A stretch of DNA of 9,544 nt from JAVBTR01 sp031556065 (GTDB taxonomy: Bacteria > Bacillota > Clostridia > Christensenellales > Aristaeellaceae). The notes under the pieces are model-generated. The model ran no database searches. It was not told where the DNA came from and saw only the letters and a program-made list of their open reading frames with translations. Location of the stretch: contig JAVBTR010000043.1 of NCBI GenBank assembly GCA_031556065.1, positions 1-9,544 on the forward strand, written 5' to 3'. The translations under genes and the position numbers were made by a program. Numbering within the stretch: position 1 is the first letter of the stretch; every line of letters starts with the position of its first letter. This document shows, piece by piece, positions 1 through 6,863 of this stretch.

Positions 1-116
1 GGCGCACATCTTCGGTAGCAAAAACGCCATTACTGCGTTGCTAAACCTTGAAATAGCGCCACTATTCCTGCGGTTTAGCGCCTTGTACTGGCGTTTTTGC
101 CTCTCGAATCTGCGCA
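1..116. repeat. Nested palindromic element downstream of the operon
   Basis: A long imperfect inverted repeat fills the non-coding left edge. Seen directly: GCAAAAACGCCA (18-29) is the exact reverse complement of TGGCGTTTTTGC (89-100). Inside it, GCTAAACC (40-47) is the exact reverse complement of GGTTTAGC (72-79). At the tip AATAG (52-56) faces CTATT (62-66), and at the outside GCGCA (2-6) faces TGCGC (111-115). The arms are thus about 30 nt (18-47) and 29 nt (72-100), with conserved ends and a divergent middle. Each strand carries a T5 run at the 3' end of its stem, so the element could terminate transcription from both sides. It may extend beyond position 1. The layout suggests a dispersed palindromic (REP/MITE-like) element; no transposase or clear target-site duplication is visible. 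Copy number cannot be judged from this window. Confidence 0.7.
18..100 (-). terminator. Possible (bidirectional) terminator after the last gene
   Basis: The 83-nt core of the palindrome lies 61 nt after the stop codon of the Gfo/Idh gene. On the minus-strand transcript it would fold into a long hairpin whose 3' arm ends in GGCGUUUUUGC, giving a U5 run within the closing stem. This is not a textbook intrinsic terminator, because the U run is followed by GC and is paired within the stem. No better terminator candidate is present between positions 1 and 161. Because the element is symmetric, a transcript arriving on the plus strand would see the same structure. Confidence 0.35.
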
Positions 117-161
117 CCCCGGAGTTTTGAAACACGCCCTAGCTTCTTACGATGCCCATGT

Positions 162-1247
162 TCAGATGTTTTCACCAGCCCATGGCTGCCTGGCGCTTTG
201 AATGGGGCGGTTGGGGTTGTTGAGGGCCTCCTCCATCAAGAGCGCCATATACGCATCTTGAAGCGCGTCTTCCAATGTATACACTTGTGCATCCTCGCCC
301 CGTACCCATTCACCCATGTTTTTCAGGCACTGGGCCACCGCAATTTCATCATCATTAAGTCTGGCGTAAGGGAATGGACTATGATAAACGTATTCCCCGT
401 CCAGGGCGATACCATAATGTGACCAATGGCGGTTATTATATACCCCCTGATCAAGACGGTGAAGGCTGCTTTCAAGGGGCTCACCACAGGCCGTAAGGCG
501 GCGCAAGGTCAAATCGTCAATTTCACCGGTTTCACCCTGGATATTCAGATGCCGCGTCCTTATGAACGATTCATACTGAACAGGAGAAAAATCGAAGAAG
601 CCCGTCTTGCCATTATCGAATTCAAACGTAAGCCGGTCCCGGCGGGTGTTCAGCGTTTCGCCCTTTAAAACAATGCCTTCCCTTGAATCTGTCCTGCGCA
701 CATTAAAATAGTGGCGCTTGCCAGTTAATACCGCGTTTTGAAAACCCACATCTAAAAAGGAGCGGATTAAGCTGGCCGCGTGATAGCTATGAACCGCCGA
801 AAGGGAAACATTGCTCACTTCCCCTATGAGGCCGCGCTTCACCACCTCATGCCAGGCTGCGTAAAGGGGCTGAAAGCCATACTGCTCCGCCACCTGTACC
901 CGCGCGCCACTCTTTTTATAGGCTTCATAAACCCTTAAAAGCGCCTCATGAGTCACCGCGGGAGGGGTTTCACACAAAATCGGAGTTCCCAGCCCCATTA
1001 GCTCTATCAGCTTTTCTGTGGCAGGTTTTGTAATGGACAAAACCAAGAAATCAGGTTTTTTAGCGAGCACTTCATCCATATCCAGGTCATAGGGAATATG
1101 GAACTTTTCTTCCCAAGCACGGCCCTTTTCTTCACTTCTTAAAAGTGTGGAAGTGATTTCAAACTTATTTGGAAGCTGGCCGCAAATCCGTGCAAAAAAT
1201 TCCGCCCGCCAGCCGCCGCCAATCAATGCAAAACGTGTTTTTTTCAT
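162..1247 (-). CDS. Gfo/Idh/MocA family NAD(P)-dependent oxidoreductase
   Basis: A 361-residue protein of normal length for this family, which oxidises or reduces hydroxyl groups of sugars, inositols and related polyols with NAD(P). The N-terminal Rossmann domain (about 1-120) starts with ALIGGGWRAEFFARI, a glycine-rich dinucleotide-binding loop at residues 7-21. The C-terminal part (about 120-345) fits the alpha/beta substrate domain, with AEQYGFQPLYAA at 120-131 and a candidate catalytic His in HSYHAASL (153-160). The usual E-K-P motif reads E93-T94-P95, so the lysine that normally contributes to cofactor binding and catalysis is replaced by Thr. Family membership is clear; the substrate is unknown. 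AAGGAG sits 6 nt before the ATG, inside the end of the FAD gene, and only 3 nt separate the two genes, so it is the last gene of the operon. A role in processing a sugar released by the upstream glycosidase is inferred from position only. Confidence 0.9.
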   Translation of the reverse strand: MKKTRFALIGGGWRAEFFARICGQLPNKFEITSTLLRSEEKGRAWEEKFHIPYDLDMDEVLAKKPDFLVLSITKPATEKLIELMGLGTPILCETPPAVTHEALLRVYEAYKKSGARVQVAEQYGFQPLYAAWHEVVKRGLIGEVSNVSLSAVHSYHAASLIRSFLDVGFQNAVLTGKRHYFNVRRTDSREGIVLKGETLNTRRDRLTFEFDNGKTGFFDFSPVQYESFIRTRHLNIQGETGEIDDLTLRRLTACGEPLESSLHRLDQGVYNNRHWSHYGIALDGEYVYHSPFPYARLNDDEIAVAQCLKNMGEWVRGEDAQVYTLEDALQDAYMALLMEEALNNPNRPIQSARQPWAGENI

Positions 1248-1250
1248 AAG

Positions 1251-2789
1251 CTACTCCTTCTGCCCAGGCACCACCATTTGCTTTTGAAATCGTTCGTCCT
1301 TGATGGGATAATCCCTTCTCACATGGGTTCCCCTGCTTTCCCGGCGAAAAAGCGCCGATTCCAATATCAGCCCCAGCGAAAGGATCATATCCTGAATGTC
1401 CTCATCCAGGCGGACTGGCCGCTCTCGGTTCATTTTATCAAGCTGGTCCAGCGCATCCATCAGAACCGATTCCTCACGGCGGCCTCCCAATGCCTTCGCC
1501 GCAATTTCACGAACCCGCCGCCCGTACTTTAAAAAGACGCTGTATTCCATTCGCCGTTCACATTCAAAGCGTTTTTCCGGTATGTCTTTTAATGGGCCTG
1601 ACCGGGCAATCCCTTGCGCACAAATCATCCCGGATATGACAGCCTGGCTGGCCGCATTCCCTGCGCAGCGGCACGCGCCGTGCACCCCGCCAGCCGCTTC
1701 CCCCACAGCATAAAAGCCTTTCAAAGAAGCTTGATATTCTGTATTCACTTCAATACCGCCGGAAAAGCTATGGGCCATGGGAGCTACTTCAATCAGCTCT
1801 TGAGAAGGGTCCACACCGTTTAAAAGCATCCTTTGATAAAACCAAGGATACCCTTCAAGCACCCCCTTGTCAATATGCCTTAAATCCGCAAACACACCGC
1901 CATGAACACCGGTTTTGCCCTTATCGGCTTGTTCAAAGATCATATGATTAATCAGGGATTTAGGTGCCCCGGCTTCCCCCTCTGGCCTTTTCTCCAGCAA
2001 GAAGCGTTCACCCTCATTGTTCTTAAGATACGCACCCTCTCCCAGCATGGCAGTAGGGCAGGGTTCTCCCGCCGCGCCTTCAGGCCACAGCACCACCATA
2101 GGTTCATACTCGATAAACTCCAAATCAACCAGATTTGCACCGGCACGATGGGCCAGTGCCAGCGTATCCCCGCCAATATCGTTAGGGTAGGTGCTTGGGC
2201 CTGCCAAATGCCCAACGCCGCCCCATGCCGCAACCACATTAGGCGCATAAATATTGTCAAGCTTATTAAAGCGTTTACGATCCAACACCGTTACGCCATA
2301 AACACGCTTTTTATCCGACAACAGGCGCACGCACCTGGCATGCATAAACGTGACCCCTTCACCTTTAAGCTTTTCTATGAGCTTAATCTGCATCTGCTGG
2401 CCAATTAATCCCGTTGTCATACACAGTGAGCGGGGTTTGCTATGCCCTGATAAATGCCGAAGCTTTTCCCTGCCGTCCGCTTCTTTGGCGAAGGTGACCC
2501 CCTGCCGCAGCAAAAAGGCGTATCCCTGGTTGCTTTTTTCCACCATACCCCGTACCAGCGCCTGATCGTTAATCTCATAGCCCGCATTCATCATGTCTTG
2601 AAAATAAGCCTCGGCACTGTCATCACGGGAGTCCTTTTCAACTAAAAAATTGATAGCGGCGATATAGGGCGTGCCACCCATCCCTTCATGGATAATCAGA
2701 ATATCCTTGATACCCTGCTCGCAAAGCCCCATAGCGGTGCTAAGGCCGGACAAACCCGCGCCTACAATAATCACCTGGTACGGTTTCAT
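1251..2789 (-). CDS. FAD-dependent oxidoreductase, NadB/fumarate reductase-like, altered active site
   Basis: The preferred ATG start gives 512 residues; a GTG at 2804 would add five, and residue numbers here count from that GTG. The protein resembles soluble flavoproteins of the L-aspartate oxidase/succinate dehydrogenase/fumarate reductase superfamily. Visible elements are the FAD dinucleotide loop VGAGLSGLSTA (14-24), an N-terminal helical segment as in NadB (about 60-110), a D-I-G-G-D-T-L-A-L-A block (209-218), AHSFSGGIEVN (344-354), GEAAGGVHGACRCAGN (368-383) in the FAD-contacting region, and RRESRGTHVRRDYP (487-500) in the C-terminal helical domain. His345 and Arg379 match conserved substrate-binding residues. 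The position usually held by His in EFxQFHP is Glu234 (EFIEYEP), and the catalytic Arg region reads APKSL with Lys282. No His-containing covalent flavinylation motif is seen, so FAD is probably non-covalent. No signal peptide, haem-binding CxxCH or other electron-transfer module is present. It oxidises or reduces an unknown metabolite, probably an acid or polyol derivative from the pathway. Confidence 0.85.
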   Translation of the reverse strand: MKPYQVIIVGAGLSGLSTAMGLCEQGIKDILIIHEGMGGTPYIAAINFLVEKDSRDDSAEAYFQDMMNAGYEINDQALVRGMVEKSNQGYAFLLRQGVTFAKEADGREKLRHLSGHSKPRSLCMTTGLIGQQMQIKLIEKLKGEGVTFMHARCVRLLSDKKRVYGVTVLDRKRFNKLDNIYAPNVVAAWGGVGHLAGPSTYPNDIGGDTLALAHRAGANLVDLEFIEYEPMVVLWPEGAAGEPCPTAMLGEGAYLKNNEGERFLLEKRPEGEAGAPKSLINHMIFEQADKGKTGVHGGVFADLRHIDKGVLEGYPWFYQRMLLNGVDPSQELIEVAPMAHSFSGGIEVNTEYQASLKGFYAVGEAAGGVHGACRCAGNAASQAVISGMICAQGIARSGPLKDIPEKRFECERRMEYSVFLKYGRRVREIAAKALGGRREESVLMDALDQLDKMNRERPVRLDEDIQDMILSLGLILESALFRRESRGTHVRRDYPIKDERFQKQMVVPGQKE

Positions 2790-2802
2790 TCCTTCACCTC
2801 CC
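2786..2802 (-). promoter_or_regulatory. RBS and ATGA overlap that set the FAD gene start
   Basis: GGGAGGTGA (2802-2794) lies inside the last codons of the glycosidase gene. Its GGAGG core is 7 nt before the ATG at 2789-2787. That ATG overlaps the glycosidase TGA stop as ATGA (2789-2786), the classic arrangement for coupled translation. The alternative GTG start at 2804 lies just upstream of this ribosome binding site, so it is unlikely to be used. Confidence 0.85.
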
Positions 2803-4906
2803 ACGAAAACGCCTCTAAGCCCGCACTGTGGTGCACCAGCTTTTGATCGATGAACACTTCAAATGCTGCCTCTTTTTGATAATGAATGCTGATCTCAAGG
2901 CCATTTAAAACCACGTTGGTAAGGGAAAAGCGGCTTAACCCCACATCGATCGGGTCTACCGTGAAGCCGTGTTCCGTTGGCGCAAGGCCTGCCACATGCT
3001 TCACAATCAGATCGATAAAGAAGGAGTGGCTGTAATCCACATCATCACTGAGCATTTCGCCTGTTTCGGCGTTATAATGCTCCACCAGATAAGGCTCGTT
3101 TAAGCTTTTGTTGCGGTAGTGCTGCCAGGCATATTCCCGTAAAAAACGCCCGAATTGGCCATCGAACCCATGCGCATAGCGCTTGCTCTGCTCACCAATG
3201 GCATCTAGGGCAATGCAGGTGGTATACGGCCAGGAGGGCCCGTCCCACATGCAGCCGTCGCGGCCTTTAAAAAACTGTCCCTTCCAACTGCCCTGGGGAT
3301 AATACACAGGGCATCGCTTGGTAACAGACGCAAAAGCGGACCCTGCAGCAAATTCAGCTTCGCTAAAGTACGCGTCTAAAACACGCAAATGACGTTCGTC
3401 CGTCATGCCTGCCCAAATAGGATAAATGCCGGTTACCCCTTTGACCAACGCCTTTTGATGGTTTTCAAAATGCAGATCATAGAAAAAGCCCGTTTCTTCA
3501 TCCCACATCCAGTTTAAAACCTGTTCTTCCAACCGGTCAGCCAGGTCTTTAAAAGCCCCCGCTTCCGGATCGTTGACAGCGCTGCACAATTTCTCGATAC
3601 CACGGGCATTGACATACAGATAAGTTGATAAATCCACACGCTTAAGCCAGGTATAGCTGGCTTCATTAGAAGCATTATCCGGATAGCCTTCAAAATACCA
3701 ATAGGCGGGTTGGTATTCCTTGCCGGGCCTGCGGTGATTATAGGCGATCTGCAAATCTCCTTCATCGCCGCGGTACAAATCCCAAACGCCGCGCACGTTC
3801 TTTTTAAAGCCTTCAAGCACATCCAAAATAAACGCTTCATCCCGGTGTGCCAAAAAGAACTGATAAAGTCCCCATTGGGCGTAATTGCCAAAGGTGAAGC
3901 TGAATTTATCCGTCATCATCATGCGAAACACGCCGTCTTTATCCATGCTATCCAACAGGGTTTTAAGGGTTTCGCGGCAGCATGTGCCATCGTGCTTCCA
4001 CCGCGCATCCGTTACATGCATGGGGGTGGACATGGGAATCAATTGCGTAAACTCATGCCCCCAGGGCGCATAGGGCTCCTTGGCTGTTTTGTGGGCGCGG
4101 CCCTCATAAAAAACACCATGGTGAAAATGGCCCAGATTAGGCTCGGCATAGGTATGGCGCAGAATAAACCACCGGTACCACCATGTGGTATCCAAAAGAG
4201 GATCGTCCGATTCAAAAACGGGTACATCATCAAACCATGCATCGTATTCATGCCTTTGGGCTTCAAGATAATCCCGTCCCTTAAGGTAAGCGGATGCCTT
4301 GCGCCCGCAATCCTCTGGCATTTCATGGGTTGCTTCCCCGACCGCGCAGGCCAGCACAAGGGTTTTTTTCTGTTTTGGCGCCAGGACAAACACGCCGGTC
4401 TCAATTAGCTCCGGCACATTGGAGGCAATGGCGCCGGTGAGCACCATATCATGGCTGACACAGTCCCTTGTGAACAAAGCAATCCCTTCGCGCCTAACGG
4501 TTTGAAGCCCGTCGCACACGTCCAGCAACAGGTTCAGGGGCTTTTCACTATGGTTTGTCCAGCATTGAATACTAAGGGCAATATCATCCCAGGTAATGAA
4601 TTTGCTTTCATGAAGGGACACCGCGTCATCCCGATAGTCCATGGTTAAATGGCTGGGATACCAGACCGTATCGGCGGTTTCAAGTTCAGTGGCGCGATTT
4701 TCCACCCTTATGTCAAACAGGCTTGGCAGGTTCAGTTTATGAATAAAATCGATTCGCCCCGCAAAGCCCGGCGTTTTGTCCAGGTAATCGGCAAAGAGTC
4801 TTTTGCCTGTGGGAGCAAAAAGCAGCTTTCCCGGCAAGGTCCGCAGGGTGCGGTTTCGGTACGCCAGCGTCTCATCAATGTGCTTTCTTTTGAGTGGTGT
4901 ATTCAT
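2786..4906 (-). CDS. Cytoplasmic MGH1-like (GH63-related) glycoside hydrolase
   Basis: A 706-residue protein with no signal peptide or membrane segment, so it should act in the cytoplasm on imported substrate. Layout: an N-terminal beta-sandwich domain (about 1-225), an (alpha/alpha)6 barrel (about 235-640) and a C-terminal beta domain (about 643-706). Family marks are DLSTYLYVNARGI (425-437), MWDEETGFFYD (467-477), GIYPIWAGMTDERH (493-506), CMWDGPSWPYTT (552-563), VEHYNAETGE (608-617), DYSHSFFIDLI (624-634) and the C-terminal FSLTNVVLNGLEI (660-672). These match mannosylglycerate hydrolase-like glycosidases related to GH63, which invert alpha-glycosides through two carboxylates. E609 and/or E617 are candidate general bases and D555 lies in the W-x-G-P-x-W loop. 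The general acid is not obvious, because the barrel helix that often carries W-x-D reads PWGHEF (281-286). It follows the permease gene by 18 nt, with GGGAGGAG 7 nt before the ATG. The substrate is unknown; alpha-glycosides of glycerate or other small acids are one possibility. Confidence 0.8.
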   Translation of the reverse strand: MNTPLKRKHIDETLAYRNRTLRTLPGKLLFAPTGKRLFADYLDKTPGFAGRIDFIHKLNLPSLFDIRVENRATELETADTVWYPSHLTMDYRDDAVSLHESKFITWDDIALSIQCWTNHSEKPLNLLLDVCDGLQTVRREGIALFTRDCVSHDMVLTGAIASNVPELIETGVFVLAPKQKKTLVLACAVGEATHEMPEDCGRKASAYLKGRDYLEAQRHEYDAWFDDVPVFESDDPLLDTTWWYRWFILRHTYAEPNLGHFHHGVFYEGRAHKTAKEPYAPWGHEFTQLIPMSTPMHVTDARWKHDGTCCRETLKTLLDSMDKDGVFRMMMTDKFSFTFGNYAQWGLYQFFLAHRDEAFILDVLEGFKKNVRGVWDLYRGDEGDLQIAYNHRRPGKEYQPAYWYFEGYPDNASNEASYTWLKRVDLSTYLYVNARGIEKLCSAVNDPEAGAFKDLADRLEEQVLNWMWDEETGFFYDLHFENHQKALVKGVTGIYPIWAGMTDERHLRVLDAYFSEAEFAAGSAFASVTKRCPVYYPQGSWKGQFFKGRDGCMWDGPSWPYTTCIALDAIGEQSKRYAHGFDGQFGRFLREYAWQHYRNKSLNEPYLVEHYNAETGEMLSDDVDYSHSFFIDLIVKHVAGLAPTEHGFTVDPIDVGLSRFSLTNVVLNGLEISIHYQKEAAFEVFIDQKLVHHSAGLEAFSWEVKE

Positions 4907-4924
4907 CCCATGTCTCCTCCCGCT

Positions 4925-5806
4925 TTATCCCTTTATGGCACCTACCATCATGCCCTTGACAAAATACTTCTGCACGAAAGGGTAAACCAAAAGAATCGGC
5001 AGTGTGGCTACAATGATAGTGGCGTACTTTATGGTTTCAATATACAAATCCGATGCGGAAGCCCCTCCGGCGTTGGCCGAAATGAACAGAATTTCGCGCA
5101 GGATCAATTGCAGAGGATAAAGCTTACGGTTGCGCAGATATAGCATCGCACTGAACCAAGCATTCCAATGCCCTACCGCGTAATAAAGGACCAGTATGGC
5201 CAGGGTAGGCTTACTCAGCGGAAGCACCACATGCCTGAGCACATGCCAGTCATTGGCGCCATCCAGTTTGGCCGATTCCTCAAGGCTATCGGGAATCGCC
5301 TCAAACGCGGTTCGCAGAATGATCAGGTTAAATGTAATAATCAATTTGGGCAGAATCATGGCCCAACGTGTGTTAGCAAGCTTAAGAGCGGTTACCTGCA
5401 AATAGGTAGGAATGAGGCCGCCGTTGAAAAACATAGTAAAGATCACAAACAGCGAAAAAAACTTTTTAAGCATATACCCCTTGCGGGACAGCACATAAGC
5501 CGACAGGACCGTTACGCCCATCTGCATCACCGTACCCACAACAAGGTAGAAAATCGTGTTTTTATAGCCAGAGGCAATATTGGGGTTTTCAAGTACATAA
5601 CGGTACGCACCCAAATCAAAACCCAGAGACCGGGTCAGTACGCCGCTGTGCTGGGCAAAGCGTATGGGGTCCGAAAGAGAGGCGAACACCACATAAGCAA
5701 AAGGATAGAACATAACAACGCTCAAAAGCGCCAGCACCGCGGCATTCACCATACTGAATGTTCTTTCTCCCGCCGTTTCACGGCTGTGGTTCAGCGTAAT
5801 CTTCAT
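4925..5806 (-). CDS. Carbohydrate ABC transporter permease, LplC/YtcP type
   Basis: Inner-membrane subunit of a CUT1-type sugar importer, predicted to have six membrane helices (near 19-41, 84-106, 114-135, 144-164, 199-219 and 257-279 when counted from this start). The ATPase-contacting EAA loop reads ESAKLDGANDWHVLRHVVLP (177-196, followed by SKP), and the C-terminus ends KYFVKGMMVGAIKG, characteristic of LplC/YtcP permeases. The chosen ATG gives 293 residues, the usual family length, and has AAGGAG 9 nt upstream. A start at 5839 (304 residues) is open but would add MKPAFGKECAP, overlap the preceding permease by 20 nt and lack a good ribosome site. The gene follows the first permease by 13 nt. 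With its partner it forms the channel for the substrate delivered by the binding protein encoded upstream. Confidence 0.92.
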   Translation of the reverse strand: MKITLNHSRETAGERTFSMVNAAVLALLSVVMFYPFAYVVFASLSDPIRFAQHSGVLTRSLGFDLGAYRYVLENPNIASGYKNTIFYLVVGTVMQMGVTVLSAYVLSRKGYMLKKFFSLFVIFTMFFNGGLIPTYLQVTALKLANTRWAMILPKLIITFNLIILRTAFEAIPDSLEESAKLDGANDWHVLRHVVLPLSKPTLAILVLYYAVGHWNAWFSAMLYLRNRKLYPLQLILREILFISANAGGASASDLYIETIKYATIIVATLPILLVYPFVQKYFVKGMMVGAIKG

Positions 5807-5815
5807 GGGTGCACA

Positions 5816-5821
5816 CTCCTT
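5816..5821 (-). promoter_or_regulatory. RBS deciding the start of the second permease
   Basis: AAGGAG (minus strand, 5821-5816) overlaps the TAA stop of the first permease (5822-5820) and lies 9 nt before the ATG at 5806. It supports a 293-residue product over the longer reading frame that begins at 5839. Confidence 0.75.
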
Positions 5822-6779
5822 ACCAAAGGCTGGTTTCATTCAGCCTTTTGCTAATCCCATTGGCCGAAATAACCAAACCGAAATTGATTACCGAATTAAA
5901 CAAGCCCACTGCTGACGCATAGCTCCAATTGTATTCTTGGATACCCTTGCGGTAGACATAGCTTGAAATCACATCGGCGGTGGAGTAGGTGGTGGAGTTA
6001 TACAAAAGAATAATCTTTTCATAACCCAGATCCATAATCGAGCCTACTTTTAAAAGCAGCATAATGACAATCGTTGGCAAAATACCGGGGATGGTAATAT
6101 GCCAAATCTGTTTCAGCTTTCCCACGCCATCGATTTTCGCCGCTTCATAAAGCTGCTCATCCACACCTGCCATTGCCGCTAAAAACACAATGGATCCCCA
6201 ACCAATTTCTTGCCAAATGCCGCTGATGATATAAATCGGATGAAACAACTGGGGCTCCAGCAGCATGGTTTTGCGCGGAACGCCAAAGAGCGCCAGAAGG
6301 TCGCTGATCAGTCCATTTCGGTTGGTAAACTCCGAGATCAACCCGCAAATCACCATCAAGGAAATGAAATGAGGCAGATATGTCAGCGTTTGCACAATGC
6401 TTCTATACCACTTACGGCGAACCTCATTGATCATAATTGCTAATAAAACCGGCGCGGGAAACCCGAAAAGAAGCTGCTCAAAGCTCAGCGTCAGCGTATT
6501 TCTAATAATCCGCCCCGCATACACGTCGGAGAAAAATGCTTCAAAATGCTTCAATCCTACCCATTTGCTTCCATCGATGCCAAGCTTAGGCACATAATCT
6601 TTAAAAGCAATGGTGGCGCCATACATGGGCTGATAAAAAAACAGCAAATAGAACAATAGCATCGGCACAGCCATCAGATATAAAATCTTATGCTTGGCTA
6701 TATCCTTGCGCACAAATGCCCAAAAGCGCCCAAAGCGTGTCCCCGTACTCTTTTGAATAGTGACTGACATATCACCCAT
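5820..6779 (-). CDS. Carbohydrate ABC transporter permease, LplB/YteP type
   Basis: A 319-residue membrane protein, the first of the two channel subunits of the importer. Six helices are expected, near 32-50, 99-119, 131-150, 183-203, 233-253 and 288-306. The sequence FFYQPMYGATIAFKDY (47-62) after the first helix is typical of LplB-type permeases. The EAA loop EAAKIDGVGKLKQIWHITIP (212-231) contacts the ATPase subunit. No ATPase gene is nearby, so a shared MsmX-like ATPase probably energises transport. Start choice is slightly open: AGGTG lies 8 nt before the ATG at 6779, while an ATG at 6770 (316 residues) is preceded directly by GGGTGAT. The gene is separated from the binding-protein gene by 84 nt containing a hairpin, and is followed closely by the second permease. 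Confidence 0.92.
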   Translation of the reverse strand: MGDMSVTIQKSTGTRFGRFWAFVRKDIAKHKILYLMAVPMLLFYLLFFYQPMYGATIAFKDYVPKLGIDGSKWVGLKHFEAFFSDVYAGRIIRNTLTLSFEQLLFGFPAPVLLAIMINEVRRKWYRSIVQTLTYLPHFISLMVICGLISEFTNRNGLISDLLALFGVPRKTMLLEPQLFHPIYIISGIWQEIGWGSIVFLAAMAGVDEQLYEAAKIDGVGKLKQIWHITIPGILPTIVIMLLLKVGSIMDLGYEKIILLYNSTTYSTADVISSYVYRKGIQEYNWSYASAVGLFNSVINFGLVISANGISKRLNETSLW

Positions 6780-6810
6780 CCTGATAACACCTGCTTTTAC
6801 TCATGTCTTC

Positions 6811-6853
6811 AAAAGGAGGCGGCGAAGGCGTTAAGATCACGCCCTCGCCGCCT
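6811..6853 (-). terminator. Intercistronic hairpin, likely attenuator or mRNA-end protector
   Basis: Between the binding-protein gene and the first permease, 6840-6852 and 6818-6830 form a 13-bp stem on the minus-strand RNA (GGCGGCGAGGGCG in the 5'-arm direction CGCC...), with a single G-U wobble. Flanking A-U pairs (6853/6817 and 6839/6831) extend it to 15 bp with a 7-nt loop. The stem is followed by CCUUUU, a short U run, so it may act as a partial terminator. Such a hairpin after a binding-protein gene commonly raises the yield of the binding protein over its permeases by stopping some transcripts or blocking 3' exonucleases. Strong structure, inferred function. Confidence 0.75.
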
Positions 6854-6863
6854 GGCTTTCGTT

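Noticed and set aside
124..133. Short palindrome GTTTTGAAAC beside the large inverted repeat
   Set aside because: Only four pairs around a 2-nt loop, too short to support as a separate site.
1251..2789. Annotation of the FAD protein as L-aspartate oxidase (nadB) or a fumarate reductase subunit
   Set aside because: The fold motifs fit, but key substrate residues appear changed (Glu234, Lys282), there is no nadA/nadC or iron-sulfur partner, and the operon context is carbohydrate uptake.
3710..4408. Open 232-codon frame on the plus strand opposite the glycosidase gene
   Set aside because: It is antisense to clear family motifs of the glycosidase, with no recognisable domain of its own.
5807..5839. 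Upstream in-frame start that would lengthen the second permease by 11 residues
   Set aside because: It overlaps the first permease by 20 nt and lacks a good ribosome site, whereas the ATG at 5806 has AAGGAG and gives the usual family length.
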